DNA of 64,000 bases from Saccharomyces paradoxus (GCF_002079055.1 NC_047496.1:372001-436000), one strand, 5' to 3'; positions 48,286 through 60,968 are shown, counted from the first letter of the stretch. Made by a program: numbers and translations. Notes: generated by a model not told the origin, from the letters alone.

Positions 48286-48616
48286 TGTTGGAATGTGATT
48301 CTAATATATCTTCTTTTAGCTAATATTCATGTTACTAGTATATTATCACATGCAGTGTAAGAAGATAACATAAATATTGAGAAACAGTCATCAAATTTAG
48401 TGGAGCTGAGACGCAAGGATTGATAATGTAATAGGATAATGAATGACAACGTATAAAAGGAAAGAAGACAAAGTATTATTATCATGTAGAACTATTGATT
48501 GCCTTTTGTGGATCCCTATATCCCCGAGGAGAACTTCTAATATACTCTGTATACCTCATATTATAACCTTTAGCAACAATGGAATCCCAATTGTCCGATT
48601 ATTTACCCAATTCTCA
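48286..48616 (+). mobile_element. Solo delta LTR (Ty1/Ty2 family), near full length
   Basis: A 331-bp delta from TGTTGGAATG to ATTCTCA, including TATCCCCGAGGAGAACTTCT and TAATGTAATAGGATAATG blocks. Flanking 5-mers (GTATT, GACAC) differ, and several blocks are more diverged than in the copies at 3570 and 23152, so it appears older. Only the LTR is left. It ends about 110 bp upstream of tRNA-Met. Confidence 0.88.
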
Positions 48617-48727
48617 GACACCTGTTTCAACAGAATACTATTCAAATGATAATTGCAAAAAACGTTTTTCTCTTGAATTATATCCCACTTATATTTTTAT
48701 ATTTGACAAAAAATTATGCCTTTGTGT

Positions 48728-48800
48728 GCTTCAGTAGCTCAGTAGGAAGAGCGTCAGTCTCATAATCTGAAGGTCGAGAGTTCGAACCTCCCCTGGAGCA
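48728..48800 (+). tRNA. tM(CAU): tRNA-Met elongator (CAU), second copy
   Basis: A 73-nt gene from GCTTCAGTAGC to CCTGGAGCA with anticodon CAT, identical to the minus-strand copy at 17222-17294. A T-rich terminator (TTTATTTTTA) follows. A solo delta lies upstream. Confidence 0.97.
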
Positions 48801-48980
48801 TTTATTTTTATTATTAGAATAAATATTTGATAATAATAATAATACAATTATTTAAATAGTATATAATTTTCAAACCAAAAAGCTTAACGTTTATGTTATA
48901 AAAATAAAAAGAAGGTACTTAGCAATCGCTTAAAAAAAGTTTTTTCATAATGATTTTATTTAAAATTATAGTAGGTCTTT

Positions 48981-49952
48981 CTATGCGTGTTTGGTAGAGT
49001 TGACTATGCTGGACTCGCCATTAAGTAGGTCCAATGAAAGCACGTATCTTCTTTCTTGAACATTATTATCCCTAGTAATAGTGAGAAAAGAATCGGCATT
49101 CAACAGGTGGTCAGCTATTTGCGGTAAGCCGGATTCTGGTCCTGCATTTTTTTTCAGTTCCATAAACCTTTCAACACCAACCGGCAGTATACCCGCCGGT
49201 AAATGACGTTGTAAATCACACATGTCGAATGAATTGATATAAAAATTCACTATATCAAAATAAGCTTCATTTACGGATTTTTCATCTGTTTCAAATAACG
49301 AATATCTTTTACTTGACCAGTTCTTGTTATCTAGTAATTCATACGCTATTTTCAAAATTGCCAATGCTATGGAATGTTGGGGTATGACTAAGATGGTTTC
49401 TAGTTTCAGAGCATCATAAGCAATTATCCAAGCCAGATTGCATAGCTTATAGTCAAAAGATAGTTCCCTACCAATTTTTATAACATATTCATCAATATGA
49501 ACGTGATTGTTAACTCTATAATCGAATGAGCACGACTCTAGTATTCGAAGTTCTATTTGAAATACCCTTTTTTTGAAATTTTCCAAAATCTCCGTATTAA
49601 TTTTGACCACATTCCTTAATCGTAAGGATAAAGTACATATATCGTTAGTTTTTTTAATTGTCTCAACTTCTTTGCAACCCAAAGTTAGGCAGCTTGTCGC
49701 TACAGTGTAGCAAACCTCAGTTTCGAAGCGATTGAAAAGGTGATATCTCTGATAAAAATATACTGCAGTCTCTAAAGTCTTCCGCGGAAATTTCAACTGA
49801 ACGCACAAATCACTTAGAAACTTGAACACAGCTAGTTTCTTCTGGTTGTAATTTCGATAGTCCGATATTGTGTTCTTTTGAGCTCTTTGAATTTGCCTTT
49901 TAGACAGAAAGGGTCTCGAAAAAAAAAGCTGTGTTTCAAAAGTGTTAGGCAT
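48981..49952 (-). CDS. CTK2: CTDK-I cyclin subunit Ctk2
   Basis: A 323-residue cyclin, the known Ctk2 length. With the kinase Ctk1 and Ctk3 it forms CTDK-I, which phosphorylates serine 2 of the Pol II C-terminal domain during elongation. The cyclin box is visible from FKFLSDLCVQLKFPRKTLETAVYFYQRYHLFN through ASCLTLGCKEVE (residues ~40-110), followed by a second helical half. The start ATG (49950-49952) gives MPNTFETQLFF. It lies just downstream (3' side) of tRNA-Leu on the same strand. Confidence 0.94.
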   Translation of the reverse strand: MPNTFETQLFFSRPFLSKRQIQRAQKNTISDYRNYNQKKLAVFKFLSDLCVQLKFPRKTLETAVYFYQRYHLFNRFETEVCYTVATSCLTLGCKEVETIKKTNDICTLSLRLRNVVKINTEILENFKKRVFQIELRILESCSFDYRVNNHVHIDEYVIKIGRELSFDYKLCNLAWIIAYDALKLETILVIPQHSIALAILKIAYELLDNKNWSSKRYSLFETDEKSVNEAYFDIVNFYINSFDMCDLQRHLPAGILPVGVERFMELKKNAGPESGLPQIADHLLNADSFLTITRDNNVQERRYVLSLDLLNGESSIVNSTKHA

Positions 49953-50256
49953 ATCACAATATGTGATCTTATAGTCGAACTGACTCTGTATCTCCTCTGG
50001 CTCCGTACATATCTATGTTTATATAAGTCGGCTTCCAAGAAATAAAGTATTTGTTTAGATTTTTGATCATCGCGGATTTTGGCAATCCAATAAAGAAGAC
50101 ATTACCCGCCACAAAATTATTCTTCTTCAGGTTGAACCGAAGCATACCATTTTGGCTAGGTGGCATGGCAAAGTCTTTAAGCACTGTACATAAGGTGGAT
50201 GGATGATCTTATAGGTCCTCCAATCCGCAACAAAAAGATAAAAAGACAAAAATTAG
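49953..50256. other. Intergenic region CTK2-tRNA-Leu
   Basis: A 304-bp spacer holding the CTK2 promoter. An open frame at 49969-50184 on the minus strand has only a GTG at its far end and is not supported as a gene. Nothing else was recognised. Confidence 0.4.
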
Positions 50257-50340
50257 TGAAGGATGCGAGGTTCGAACTCGCGCGGACAACCGTCCAACAG
50301 ATCTTAAGTCTGCCGCCTTAGACCACTCGGCCAACCCTCC
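50257..50340 (-). tRNA. tL(UAA): tRNA-Leu (UAA)
   Basis: An 84-nt minus-strand gene from GGAGGGTTGG to GCATCCTTCA with the long variable arm of class II tRNAs, anticodon TAA in the loop CTTAAGA, and B-box GTTCGAACC. No intron is present. A T5 terminator follows. Confidence 0.97.
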
Positions 50341-50952
50341 GTTTTACTTGAAATCAATAAAAAATGGATTTTGAGTAAACTATAGAGTTTTAAAGAAAGT
50401 AATATGTACCTTATTCTCCTAAAAGATGCTAAATCAGCCCAGTATTCTTAGGCTTAATAGCCTTATGAATGTCGGGAAGAAAAAAAATGTGCATTTGCCT
50501 GTTCCAGTCCTAAACAACCATAAAGGAAAGCCAAAATGTCTTATTTAGAGTCAACTGCTCTTCTTTTCCATGCACAATTGTACTGTTGATCACGGGTAGT
50601 CTTTGTTTCGAGCAGGCATAGCAGTGAGAATTGGAGCCTTTGTATTTTATCCTCTGACCCACCTGAACGTTCAATTATAACCTTATTTTTTTCACTTCCT
50701 TTTTCTAAATTTTTTTTTTTCTGTATTTTAAAAGGAAAGCAGGGGGGACTTACCATAAGAAAAAGCGATTCTAAAAAAAAGTGTATTTTCTTTCAGAGTG
50801 AAGTGAAGTAGCTAGAAAGTACAGTAACAGAGGAGAGAAAGCATAAGGAGACTCTTGCTGCAGTTCAAAAGCAAAAGTTGTATTCCTTTACTATTGTCGC
50901 TAAGCATTGCGAAACGAGTAAAACAACAGCAAAGGGAAACCCTTAGGTCGAA
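50341..50952. other. Intergenic region upstream of CYR1
   Basis: A 612-bp spacer with the CYR1 promoter and the 5' flank of tRNA-Leu. No Ty LTR is recognisable, although this is the favoured side for insertion. Minor purine-rich tracts occur near 50700-50790. No gene is supported. Confidence 0.4.
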
Positions 50953-53900
50953 ATGTCATCAAAACCTCATACCGGTTTGGAAACTTCTGGCCCCCAGGGA
51001 CAGCAAGAACAAGAACAACAGACGGAGCAGAGCTCACCCACGGAAGCACATGATAGAGGCGTTCATGATGAGGTACCAAAAATCAAGAAGCATAACGAAC
51101 AAAATAGTGGGCACAAATCAAGGAGGAATAGTGCATATAGTTATTATAGCCCACGATCGCTTTCCATGACCAAAAGCAGGGAGAATAGTACTCCGAATGG
51201 CATGGATGATGTGAATATTCCGAACGTAGAACATCCAAGACCCACAGAACCGAAAATGAAAAGGGGTCCGTATCTGCTGAAGAAAACATTAAGTAGTCTT
51301 TCGATGACTAGCGCGAGTAGTAATCATGATGATAATAAAGACCACGGTTACGCTTTGAATTCTTCCAAGACGCACAACTATCCGTCTACTCATAGCCATC
51401 ATGACGCTCATCATGATCATCATCATGTTCAGTTTTTTCCTAATAGGAAGCAATCATTTGCAGAAAGCTTATTCAAAAGGTTTTCAGGGTCAAACAATCA
51501 TGACGGCAATAAGTCAGGAAAGGAGAATAAAGTTGCTAACCTATCCCTTTCGACAGTGAACCCCGCACCTGCTAATAGGAAACCTTCTAAAGATTCTACT
51601 CTATCTAACCACTTGGCGGATAATGTGCCGAACGCTCTACGAAGGAAGGTGTCCTCATTAGTTCGTGGGTCTTCTGTCCATGATATAAATAGTAGTGTTG
51701 CAGATAAACAAGCCAGACCAAAGGTTGTTGCACAATCAGAAAATACATTACATTCGTCCGATGTCCCCAATAGCAAACGCTCACACAGAAAAAGTTTTTT
51801 GCTAGGTTCTACGTCATCTTCAAGCAGTAGAAGAGGTTCGAACGTTAGCTCAATGACTAATAGTGACAGTGCAAGTATGGCGACGTCGGGTAGCCATGTT
51901 CTCCATCATAACGTATCTAATGTTTCTCCAACTACTAAAAGCAAAGACAGCGTTAACAGTGAATCCGCCGATCACACTAATAATAATAAATCCGAAAAAG
52001 TGGCCTCAGGGCATAATGACAACATTCCGGAAAATCCTAGTTCTGAAAACAAACGCGAAGCCCTAGTGCCTACTATAGAAAAACCCGTTGCATATAAACC
52101 ATCCCTTTTCAGGTTAGATACAAACCTTGAGGACGTCACTGATATTACAAAGACAGTACCTCCCACAGCTGTCAATTCTACACTAAATTCTACACACGGT
52201 ACCGAGACTGCCTCACCTAAGACGGTGATTATGCCTGAGGGCCCAAGGAAATCAGTGTCGATGGCTGATCTCTCCGTTGCTGCTGCTGCCGCACCTAATA
52301 GCGAATTTACATCAACTTCGGATGATAGATCACAATGGGTAGCACCTCAGAGCTGGGATGTGGAAACCAAAAGGAAAAAAACAAAACCTAAAGGGAGATC
52401 GAAATCAAGAAGAGCAAGTATAGATGCTGATGAACTTGACCCCATGTCACCGGAACCATTGTCAAAAAAAGACTCTCATTATCGTAAGAGTCGTCATCAC
52501 CGTCGCCATCGCGATCGAAAGGATAATGAGTCGCTGGTCACTGGGGGCGACAGTAATTCAAGCTTTGTTGATGTATGTAAGGAAAACATTCCAAATGAAG
52601 GCAAGACTGCGGTTGATTCTAAATCTGTAAACCGCCTCAGAAGTAATTTGGCTATGAGTCCCCCAAGTATACGATATGCTCCATCGAATTTAGACGGAGA
52701 CTACGACACGTCATCGACTTCCTCATCTTTACCATCCTCATCAATTAGTTCAGGAGATACATCTTCTTGCAGCGATTCCTCTTCATACACTAATGCGTAT
52801 ACGGAAGCTAACGGAGATCAGGATACAAAAGCACCGATCTTGAATAAAACGAAATCATACACCAAGAAATTTACATCTTCTTCAGTAAATATGAATTCAC
52901 CAGATGGTGCTCAGAGTTCTGGATTATTACTACAAGATGAGAAGGACGACGAAGTCGAGTGTCAACTGGAACATTACTATAAAGACTTTAGTGATTTAGA
53001 TCCAAAGAGGCACTATGCAATTCGTATTTTCAATACCGACGACACTTTTACAACCCTGTCATGTACTCCAGCAACTACCGTTGAAGAGATAATTCCTGCG
53101 CTAAAAAGAAAATTCAACATTACAGCGCAGGGGAATTTTCAAATTTCTTTGAAAGTAGGAAAGCTGTCGAAAATTTTGAGACCAACTTCAAAACCAATTT
53201 TAATTGAAAGAAAGCTTTTACTTTTGAACGGTTATCGAAAATCAGACCCGCTGCATATTATGGGTATAGAAGATCTGAGTTTCGTTTTCAAATTTCTCTT
53301 TCATCCTGTCACACCTTCTCACTTTACACCTGAACAAGAACAAAGAATAATGAGAAGTGAATTTGTTCATGTAGATTTAAGGAATATGGATTTGACTACA
53401 CCTCCCATCATTTTTTACCAGCATACATCGGAAATAGAGAGTTTAGACGTATCTAATAATGCGAACATATTCTTACCTCTGGAGTTCATTGAAAGCTCAA
53501 TAAAACTATTAAGTTTGAGAATGGTTAACATCAGAGCATCTAAATTTCCTTCTAATATCACCGAGGCGTATAAACTAGTATCATTGGAATTACAGAGAAA
53601 TTTCATAAGGAAAGTTCCGAACTCAATCATGAAACTGGGTAATTTAACGATATTAAACCTTCAATGTAATGAGCTTGAAAGCCTACCAGCTGGGTTTGTT
53701 GAACTGAAAAATCTGCAATTATTAGATTTGTCTTCAAACAAGTTCATGCACTACCCAGAAGTCATTAACCACTGCACCAATCTTTTACAAATAGACTTAT
53801 CGTATAATAAAATTCAAAGCTTACCACCGTCTTGTAAGCGGCTAGTAAAACTTGCGAAGATGAACCTTTCTCATAACAAATTGAATTTTATAGGCGATTT

Positions 53901-56900
53901 ATCGGAAATGACAAGTTTGAGAACGTTGAACTTGAGATATAACAGAATATCATCAATTAAGACCAATGCATCTAATTTGCAGAACCTTTTTTTAACAGAT
54001 AATAGAATTTCCAACTTCGAGGATACTTTGCCGAAACTAAGAGCCCTTGAAATTCAAGAGAATCCAATCACTTCTATATCCTTTAAGGATTTTTATCCCA
54101 AGAACATGACAAGTTTGACGTTGAACAAGGCACAGTTGTCGAGTATTCCTGGAGAATTACTCACCAAACTATCTTTTCTTGAGAAACTTGAACTAAATCA
54201 GAATAATTTAACTAGACTGCCACAGGAGATATCCAAGTTGACTAAACTAGTTTTCCTTTCCGTAGCGAGAAACAAACTAGAGTATATCCCGCCTGAGTTA
54301 TCTCAGCTAAAAAGTTTAAGGACATTAGACCTACATTCCAACAACATAAGAGATTTTGTCGATGGTATGGAAAACCTCGAACTAACGTCATTGAATATTT
54401 CATCGAATGCGTTCGGTAATTCCAGTTTAGAAAACTCATTTTACCATAATATGTCATACGGGTCAAAGTTATCTAAAAGCCTGATGTTTTTTATTGCTGC
54501 AGACAATCAATTTGATGATGCTATGTGGCCACTTTTTAACTGCTTTGTCAATCTGAAAGTGTTAAATCTTTCTTACAACAATTTCTCAGATATATCGCAC
54601 ATGAAACTTGAAAGCATTACCGAATTATACCTCTCCGGTAATAAGCTTACGACATTATCAGGTGATACAGTATTAAAGTGGAGCTCTTTAAAGACCTTAA
54701 TGTTGAATAGTAACCAAATGTTATCTTTGCCTGCCGAATTATCGAACCTGTCACAGCTAAGCGTATTTGATGTTGGAGCTAATCAATTAAAGTATAACAT
54801 ATCAAACTATCATTATGATTGGAACTGGAGGAATAATAAAGAACTAAAATACTTGAATTTTTCAGGTAATCGAAGATTTGAAATAAAGTCGTTTATAAGT
54901 CACGATATTGATGCTGACTTGTCAGATCTGACTGTATTACCTCAATTAAAGGTACTGGGTTTAATGGACGTAACTTTAAATACTACTAAAGTACCGGATG
55001 AAAATGTTAATTTCCGTTTAAGAACGACTGCATCGATAATAAATGGGATGCGCTATGGTGTTGCTGATACGTTGGGTCAAAGAGACTATGTATCATCCCG
55101 TGATGTTACTTTTGAAAGATTTCGTGGGAACGACGACGAGTGCTTACTATGCCTTCATGACAGTAAAAACCAAAATGCTGATTACGGCCATAATATATCA
55201 AGAATTGTTAGAGATATCTATGACAAAATACTAATCAGACAACTCGAAAGGTACGGAGACGATACGGATGACAATATAAAAACCGCACTTCGTTTCAGTT
55301 TTTTGCAACTGAATAAGGAGATCAATGGGATGCTAAATTCCGTTGATAATGGTGCTGACGTTGCCAATCTTTCGTATGCAGATTTGCTAAGTGGTGCTTG
55401 CTCTACTGTGATATATATCAGGGAAAAAAAACTTTTCGCTGCAAATCTAGGTGACTGTATGGCAATTCTATCAAAAAACAATGGTGACTACCAAACACTA
55501 ACCAAACAACATCTCCCAACAAAGAGAGAAGAATACGAGAGGATCAGAATATCTGGTGGATATGTCAACAATGGAAAATTAGATGGTGTTGTAGATGTAT
55601 CTAGAGCAGTCGGATTTTTTGATTTGCTTCCTCACATTCATGCCTCTCCCGATATTTCTGTCGTAACTTTAACGAAAGCAGACGAGATGCTTATTGTAGC
55701 AACGCATAAATTATGGGAATACATGGACGTAGATACAGTTTGTGATATCGCACGTGAAAATAGTACCGATCCGCTGCGTGCCGCAGCTGAGTTGAAGGAT
55801 CATGCCATGGCTTATGGCTGTACAGAGAATATTACGATTCTGTGCCTTGCTCTTTACGAAAACGTCCAGCAACAAAATCGGTTCACTCTGAATAAAAATT
55901 CTTTGATGACTAGGAGAAGTACTTTCGAAGATACTACATTAAGAAGACTTCAACCTGAGATTTCCCCGCCAACAGGTAACTTAGCAATGGTTTTCACTGA
56001 TATTAAAAGTTCAACTTTTTTGTGGGAGCTATTCCCTAACGCAATGAGGACCGCAATAAAAACTCACAATGATATCATGCGTCGTCAACTACGGATTTAC
56101 GGTGGTTACGAGGTAAAGACAGAGGGTGACGCCTTTATGGTGGCATTTCCTACACCAACTAGTGGCCTGACATGGTGTCTAAGTGTCCAATTAAAGCTTT
56201 TGGATGCACAATGGCCGGAAGAGATTACCTCAGTTCAAGACGGCTGCCAAGTTACAGATAGAAATGGTAACATTATTTATCAAGGCCTATCAGTTAGGAT
56301 GGGTATTCATTGGGGTTGCCCAGTTCCAGAGCTTGATTTAGTGACTCAAAGAATGGACTATTTGGGGCCGATGGTCAATAAGGCAGCGAGGGTTCAAGGT
56401 GTCGCTGACGGTGGCCAGATTGCAATGAGTAGTGATTTTTATTCCGAATTCAACAAGATAATGAAATATCATGAACGAGTAGTGAAAGGCAAAGAATCGC
56501 TCAAGGAAGTTTATGGTGAGGAAATTATTGGAGAGGTTCTTGAAAGGGAAATTGCAATGCTTGAAAGCATTGGTTGGGCATTTTTTGACTTTGGTGAGCA
56601 TAAGCTGAAGGGACTTGAAACCAAAGAACTTGTCACTATTGCATATCCTAAGATTCTTGCTTCCAGACACGAGTTTGCATCTGAAGATGAACAGTCAAAA
56701 CTAATCAATGAAACCATGTTATTTCGCTTGAGAGTTATTTCAAATAGACTAGAATCTATAATGTCAGCTTTAAGCGGTGGCTTTATTGAACTAGATTCTC
56801 GAACAGAGGGAAGTTATATTAAATTTAACCCTAAGGTAGAAAATGGTATTATGCAATCGATTTCAGAGAAGGATGCGCTGTTATTTTTTGATCATGTAAT

Positions 56901-57063
56901 TACTAGGATCGAATCCAGTGTGGTACTGTTACACCTACGGCAGCAGAGGTCTTCAGGACTGGAAATTTGCAGAAATGATAAAACATCTGCTCAAAGCAAC
57001 ATTTTCAATGTTGTTGACGAGCTTCTAGAAATAACTAAGAACCTAAAGGATTTATCCCCTTGA
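50953..57063 (+). CDS. CYR1: Adenylate cyclase Cyr1
   Basis: A 2036-residue peripheral membrane adenylate cyclase, the Ras effector that makes cAMP and activates protein kinase A. Domains in order: a long disordered, Ser-rich N-terminus (~1-670) with a His-rich run near 145-165 (DAHHDHHH); a Ras-association-like domain (~685-775); leucine-rich repeats (~830-1315), required for Ras activation; a PP2C-like domain (~1365-1640) with DTLGQRD; and the class III cyclase domain from about 1670, with [13 protein letters not shown] at 1677. The C-terminal region binds Srv2/CAP. It is about ten residues longer than S. cerevisiae Cyr1 by memory, mostly in the N-terminus. Confidence 0.98.
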   Translation: MSSKPHTGLETSGPQGQQEQEQQTEQSSPTEAHDRGVHDEVPKIKKHNEQNSGHKSRRNSAYSYYSPRSLSMTKSRENSTPNGMDDVNIPNVEHPRPTEPKMKRGPYLLKKTLSSLSMTSASSNHDDNKDHGYALNSSKTHNYPSTHSHHDAHHDHHHVQFFPNRKQSFAESLFKRFSGSNNHDGNKSGKENKVANLSLSTVNPAPANRKPSKDSTLSNHLADNVPNALRRKVSSLVRGSSVHDINSSVADKQARPKVVAQSENTLHSSDVPNSKRSHRKSFLLGSTSSSSSRRGSNVSSMTNSDSASMATSGSHVLHHNVSNVSPTTKSKDSVNSESADHTNNNKSEKVASGHNDNIPENPSSENKREALVPTIEKPVAYKPSLFRLDTNLEDVTDITKTVPPTAVNSTLNSTHGTETASPKTVIMPEGPRKSVSMADLSVAAAAAPNSEFTSTSDDRSQWVAPQSWDVETKRKKTKPKGRSKSRRASIDADELDPMSPEPLSKKDSHYRKSRHHRRHRDRKDNESLVTGGDSNSSFVDVCKENIPNEGKTAVDSKSVNRLRSNLAMSPPSIRYAPSNLDGDYDTSSTSSSLPSSSISSGDTSSCSDSSSYTNAYTEANGDQDTKAPILNKTKSYTKKFTSSSVNMNSPDGAQSSGLLLQDEKDDEVECQLEHYYKDFSDLDPKRHYAIRIFNTDDTFTTLSCTPATTVEEIIPALKRKFNITAQGNFQISLKVGKLSKILRPTSKPILIERKLLLLNGYRKSDPLHIMGIEDLSFVFKFLFHPVTPSHFTPEQEQRIMRSEFVHVDLRNMDLTTPPIIFYQHTSEIESLDVSNNANIFLPLEFIESSIKLLSLRMVNIRASKFPSNITEAYKLVSLELQRNFIRKVPNSIMKLGNLTILNLQCNELESLPAGFVELKNLQLLDLSSNKFMHYPEVINHCTNLLQIDLSYNKIQSLPPSCKRLVKLAKMNLSHNKLNFIGDLSEMTSLRTLNLRYNRISSIKTNASNLQNLFLTDNRISNFEDTLPKLRALEIQENPITSISFKDFYPKNMTSLTLNKAQLSSIPGELLTKLSFLEKLELNQNNLTRLPQEISKLTKLVFLSVARNKLEYIPPELSQLKSLRTLDLHSNNIRDFVDGMENLELTSLNISSNAFGNSSLENSFYHNMSYGSKLSKSLMFFIAADNQFDDAMWPLFNCFVNLKVLNLSYNNFSDISHMKLESITELYLSGNKLTTLSGDTVLKWSSLKTLMLNSNQMLSLPAELSNLSQLSVFDVGANQLKYNISNYHYDWNWRNNKELKYLNFSGNRRFEIKSFISHDIDADLSDLTVLPQLKVLGLMDVTLNTTKVPDENVNFRLRTTASIINGMRYGVADTLGQRDYVSSRDVTFERFRGNDDECLLCLHDSKNQNADYGHNISRIVRDIYDKILIRQLERYGDDTDDNIKTALRFSFLQLNKEINGMLNSVDNGADVANLSYADLLSGACSTVIYIREKKLFAANLGDCMAILSKNNGDYQTLTKQHLPTKREEYERIRISGGYVNNGKLDGVVDVSRAVGFFDLLPHIHASPDISVVTLTKADEMLIVATHKLWEYMDVDTVCDIARENSTDPLRAAAELKDHAMAYGCTENITILCLALYENVQQQNRFTLNKNSLMTRRSTFEDTTLRRLQPEISPPTGNLAMVFTDIKSSTFLWELFPNAMRTAIKTHNDIMRRQLRIYGGYEVKTEGDAFMVAFPTPTSGLTWCLSVQLKLLDAQWPEEITSVQDGCQVTDRNGNIIYQGLSVRMGIHWGCPVPELDLVTQRMDYLGPMVNKAARVQGVADGGQIAMSSDFYSEFNKIMKYHERVVKGKESLKEVYGEEIIGEVLEREIAMLESIGWAFFDFGEHKLKGLETKELVTIAYPKILASRHEFASEDEQSKLINETMLFRLRVISNRLESIMSALSGGFIELDSRTEGSYIKFNPKVENGIMQSISEKDALLFFDHVITRIESSVVLLHLRQQRSSGLEICRNDKTSAQSNIFNVVDELLEITKNLKDLSP

Positions 57064-57402
57064 AACATGTTCGTAAATTATATACTACTCCGTAACTCAT
57101 TTCAATATTCACGCGTAAAGGAGCCTGAGCTTACTAGATCCAATTACATAATGCAAGTATGGTAGAAATATTCAAAAATCCAAGTACCAAAACTCTTAAC
57201 GTTCCTTCAATGCCATCACATATTTAATGGTGCTAATATAGATTATGTATAATAGGGTTTCATTTTGAAAAATCGATAGAAAGACGGATTTATAAAAGTC
57301 TATAACGGTGAAGTTTGTGCCATTTTTCACACATCCACCTCTTCCTCTTACATGACTCTAAGGCGTTGACAGAATCACTTGAAATATTTCGTTTCGCTTC
57401 TC
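57064..57402. other. Convergent 3' intergenic region CYR1-SYS1
   Basis: A 339-bp AT-rich spacer between converging genes. No gene or distinctive motif was seen. Confidence 0.45.
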
Positions 57403-58014
57403 TCATATCTGGCTCTCCAGGTCTTTAAGTTGTATCGGTGATTGCCTCGATATTAAGTGATCACTACGCTGTTGACTCGACGCAGCCAGTCGGCTTTCTC
57501 CTTCATTAGGATCAACCAAGCCATCGAAAAAGGTGTCTCTAAGCTCTCTCCATCTCGTTGTCCAAGTCCCCAAAAATATCAGTATTAAGGATGATAAAAT
57601 TTGAAGAAAAAACCAGGAAAAGGAAGGAAATTTCCTCGTATAGAGAAACACGACGATAAAATTGATGGCATGTATAGTGATGGCAAAGTCCCAAGCGAGT
57701 TTACTCCGACCAACGATAACTGTTAAGAAAAAAACACATATCAATGAATCCAGAAGCCATAACAGTGATATTGATAGACCATATGCGTTAGTAAAGTCGA
57801 TATTTTCCCAGGAAAACAGCCATCCCTTGACATCGAGATCATAACCCGCTAATTTCCCCCAGCAATAGAAAAGAACAGTGGCTGTAGTGTAATAGAAAAT
57901 TTGCAAAAGGACGATTTGAAGTCCAATTTTACTCGGGGAAAGAGAATCTTGTTTGAAGATCTGAGAAGGTTTCAACTCATTCGGCACTCGCAAATACCTT
58001 CTTATCGAAATCAT
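57403..58014 (-). CDS. SYS1: Golgi membrane protein Sys1
   Basis: A 203-residue multipass protein, the known Sys1 length. It is the Golgi receptor that recruits the Arf-like GTPase Arl3 and so the golgin Imh1. About four membrane helices are visible: IGLQIVLLQIFYYTTATVLF, GLSISLLWLLDSLICVFFLT, AITIHAINFIVVFLY and FFLQILSSLILIFLGTW. The short N-terminus and acidic C-terminal tail are cytosolic. The ATG gives MISIRRYLR; an in-frame upstream extension begins TTG. It is convergent with CYR1 and divergent from COX16. Confidence 0.95.
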   Translation of the reverse strand: MISIRRYLRVPNELKPSQIFKQDSLSPSKIGLQIVLLQIFYYTTATVLFYCWGKLAGYDLDVKGWLFSWENIDFTNAYGLSISLLWLLDSLICVFFLTVIVGRSKLAWDFAITIHAINFIVVFLYTRKFPSFSWFFLQILSSLILIFLGTWTTRWRELRDTFFDGLVDPNEGESRLAASSQQRSDHLISRQSPIQLKDLESQI

Positions 58015-58455
58015 GCTATAGTAACGCAAATGCCTTTATTTACTTCACTTGTATGTGCACCCTTCTCAGCCTTCCTAAAGATCATCTCTTAACATGTAGT
58101 CACAGAATATCACAGCGAATATCGCGAGCCACGAACATTTTGGTGGGAAAGTGTGTATTCGGGACCAGCCTTATCCTTGCTGTTACCATAAAGCAAATTG
58201 TACACCGTTGGTATTTTGAATACAATGTTAAATTAGATTTATAGTAGCGCCCACCTCTTGCTACGTTTGGCAATTTGTACAACTTCCTAAGTAAGCTAAT
58301 TAGAAAGCCGGGTTATGGCCCTACATGAGTTATTGGAAAGCGAATACATCTCCTTATATCTAACTGCCCAGTTGTTATAAAGGGAGTTTTATATTTCAGC
58401 GAAAGCCATATACATATTAGTCGATAACTGCAATATTAAGGAATTTGCCTCTTAA
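58015..58455. other. Divergent SYS1/COX16 promoter region
   Basis: A 441-bp spacer between two divergent genes. It is AT-rich with no motif I can assign confidently. Short open frames on both strands are incidental. Confidence 0.4.
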
Positions 58456-58812
58456 ATGTCGTTTGGCGGGAAAAAATTCAGGTCTAGAAGACAGCAGTTA
58501 GCATATGAAGCATCTTTGGCGGGGCGATATAAGAAAGCATTGAGTAAGCACCCCTTTCTATTCTTTGGTTTACCATTTTGTGCAACAATAGTATTAGGTT
58601 CCTTTTGGTTGTCAAACTTTACAGCGATCAAGTATGAGCAAGGAGATCGTAAAGTTCAGGAAATTAATGAAGAGGATATCTTGAAACTAAGGAAAAATCA
58701 AAGAGAATTCGACATAAAAGAAGAATATTACCGTTTACAAGGTCTTTCTGAGGAGGATTGGGAGCCTGTACGCGTAGCCAGGTTAAAGGATGAATCGGAG
58801 AATGTCTGGTAA
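58456..58812 (+). CDS. COX16: Cytochrome c oxidase assembly factor Cox16
   Basis: A 118-residue protein, the exact known length. It sits in the mitochondrial inner membrane and assists Cox1/Cox2 metallation steps in complex IV assembly. A single membrane helix lies near residues 35-55 (FLFFGLPFCATIVLGSFWLS), preceded by a basic matrix-facing stretch (KKFRSRRQQLAYEASLAGRYKK) and followed by an acidic/charged intermembrane-space domain with the conserved PVRV segment (EDWEPVRVARLKDE). The upstream basic residues fit a mitochondrial import signal. Confidence 0.95.
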   Translation: MSFGGKKFRSRRQQLAYEASLAGRYKKALSKHPFLFFGLPFCATIVLGSFWLSNFTAIKYEQGDRKVQEINEEDILKLRKNQREFDIKEEYYRLQGLSEEDWEPVRVARLKDESENVW

Positions 58813-59032
58813 TAGCCAAAAGTAAAGTATTTCATATTTTCCTGCCCTTAAGCTGTTTACCGAAAAAAATTTATGTTCATTGATTTTGTAGTGGAAAGAC
58901 TACAACAGTGTCCAAGAACTGCTTGTAAATATCCTTATTTGTTGGAAAATCTTTATTCATGAAACTTATATAGAGATTAAATATTGAATTTATTGTTCTG
59001 TTTCATAAGATATATACCATTCAAATGTGAAG

Positions 59033-60463
59033 TTAGTTTGTCACGTTCATATTCAAAGTTTTCAAGACGAAAATTCCCATTAGAGCGGTGAAGATATAGC
59101 AAGCAATAGACAAAGGTTTTTTGAAAAAAGAATTTTTCGAGTAGTCGTACTTGATCAGGACTTGACCATTGGCAACTTGCGTAATCAAATTTCTGTAATT
59201 GAAGGTTAGTTTAACGTGACCTTTATTTAGGTCAAAGTATGATTTCTGGGTTTCTACGGAAACATTCGTAAAAGGGACTGGAGAATCGATATCAAAAATT
59301 CTGGCTCCTTCTGGAAGAAATACCGATAATTCAACATTATCATATACAGTGTCCGGTGGGCCATTAAGGATTGGGATAGAAGCAATGTATTTCTCGTCTG
59401 AGCTGGAAGATATATGTAGGAAATCGGATAATTGATTAGTCCAGCCGATGGTGAAATTATAGTTCCAACCTCCAAATATTGGGAATCTTGGTCTTATGAA
59501 GAAATGGTCACGTTCTGCATGCGAGGTGGAAACAAGTCCAACCAAATCCGTAAAGTAATGGTCAGTAGCTCCTTCTGGTAGCAACATGTCTAAGACAGTA
59601 ACAAAGTGAGTTTGTCCCATGTTTTGACTTTGAATTTGTTTCATTAATTCTAATCTTGAGAATCCTTTGGTCAGTTTTGCAGCTTTGTTCGTTAATTCAT
59701 AATATTCTTCAAATTGTACTGTAGAGGCCCAATGAGAAAGCCAGATATCTCTTCTTAAATTGACTACTTGATTCAATGGGGCATTGTGAGAATAAACAAC
59801 TGCTAACCTTCCATTTGCAGAAAACCTCGGAATACCTTCCCAAGGTCCAAATTCAAAAGAGTTGCTACTAGCTTTTCCCAGTAAGCTCGCGTCAGTTGGA
59901 GGATGAAATTCCTCAAATGAAGAGCTGCCAATCAACGTAAGTGAGGCCTTCTTGGTATCATATGCAGAAATGGGCAATCTGTTTGTTTCCCACAATAGAT
60001 GTTGTTCCTCTGACATACCAACATGCTCAGGATAAGGAATACCGACAGTATTATAGAAACTCTTTATCACGAAAGATATTTCTTCCTGAGGGAAAATTGC
60101 ATTCGGAAATTGAATGATACCGTATCTAATATCATTTTCACCATCATCACCAGCCACCATGGTCGAATTGGCGAGCAGTTGGCTATTTAAAAAGATTGCT
60201 TGGTCGGTGAAATAAGCTGAAAAAAAGGAAACTTTACCGAAAATTTCACTTTCAAAGGCTGTAAAGTATTCAGTCACTGGTTCTGTCGCTATGTTCCTGA
60301 TAGTTATTTCAATTGTTTCCGAAATATAAGCGTTCGATACGTCTATTGTTCTCTTATAATCAACATTTTCCCAAGTCGCAGGTGGCACGTACTGAGCAGC
60401 CGAAGACACGTGGAAAAAAAATAGGAACAATCCCACAATCCAAGAAAACCGAACCTCCCTCAT
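59033..60463 (-). CDS. OST1: Oligosaccharyltransferase subunit Ost1 (ribophorin I)
   Basis: A 476-residue subunit of the ER oligosaccharyltransferase, the known length. It supports Stt3 in N-glycosylating nascent proteins. An N-terminal signal peptide (~1-22) contains [16 protein letters not shown] lumenal beta-sandwich region follows, carrying sequons (for example NVSV, NRT-like sites), and one membrane helix lies near the C-terminus (~446-468, [19 protein letters not shown]). It is divergent from PRE3. KAR2, its ER companion, is elsewhere in the window. Confidence 0.96.
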   Translation of the reverse strand: MREVRFSWIVGLFLFFFHVSSAAQYVPPATWENVDYKRTIDVSNAYISETIEITIRNIATEPVTEYFTAFESEIFGKVSFFSAYFTDQAIFLNSQLLANSTMVAGDDGENDIRYGIIQFPNAIFPQEEISFVIKSFYNTVGIPYPEHVGMSEEQHLLWETNRLPISAYDTKKASLTLIGSSSFEEFHPPTDASLLGKASSNSFEFGPWEGIPRFSANGRLAVVYSHNAPLNQVVNLRRDIWLSHWASTVQFEEYYELTNKAAKLTKGFSRLELMKQIQSQNMGQTHFVTVLDMLLPEGATDHYFTDLVGLVSTSHAERDHFFIRPRFPIFGGWNYNFTIGWTNQLSDFLHISSSSDEKYIASIPILNGPPDTVYDNVELSVFLPEGARIFDIDSPVPFTNVSVETQKSYFDLNKGHVKLTFNYRNLITQVANGQVLIKYDYSKNSFFKKPLSIACYIFTALMGIFVLKTLNMNVTN

Positions 60464-60968
60464 TTTTCAGCACCAATGTCTTATAGTATGTGTCTGGTTC
60501 TGAGATAAAGAAACAATCGGGTGCTTGTCAATGAAGTTTATTACTTCATAAATAGCAATTACTACTATGTTCTGCTTCCTTCTTTAAATCTTTCAGAAAA
60601 CAAAAAACATTACGCGCATACTTACCCTGTTCGCGAGGATGAGATACATTAATGTGTTCTATGGTCAATCGAAGACAGGCTCAAGTACAAGACGTCGTCA
60701 GTCGCTTTGCGTCGACTTCTATATCATTGTGGACTAGCCCTTGAGAAGTGCCAAGTTTATCCAACACGACCATCCCTGATGATTTGCTGTTTCCGCTCCA
60801 CTAATTGATTCCTTTCGAATTTTGTCGTTTTCGTTTTCCACTCGCAACGGGATTCGGTGGCAAAAAGGGAAAAGCATTGAAATGCAATCTTAACATTATT
60901 TTAAACAACAAAATTAGTATACAAGTAGGCAAAAAATTTCCATTCAAGAATATAGACAGAAAGTTAAC
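60464..60968. promoter_or_regulatory. Divergent OST1/PRE3 promoter with Rpn4 (PACE) site
   Basis: A 505-bp spacer. GGTGGCAAA at 60856-60864 is an exact proteasome-associated control element, the Rpn4 site found upstream of most proteasome genes, about 105 bp before the PRE3 ATG. No other motif is assigned. Confidence 0.85.

Noticed and set aside
49969-50184. 71-codon minus-strand frame upstream of CTK2
   Set aside because: It begins with GTG, has no domain, and lies in the CTK2 promoter.
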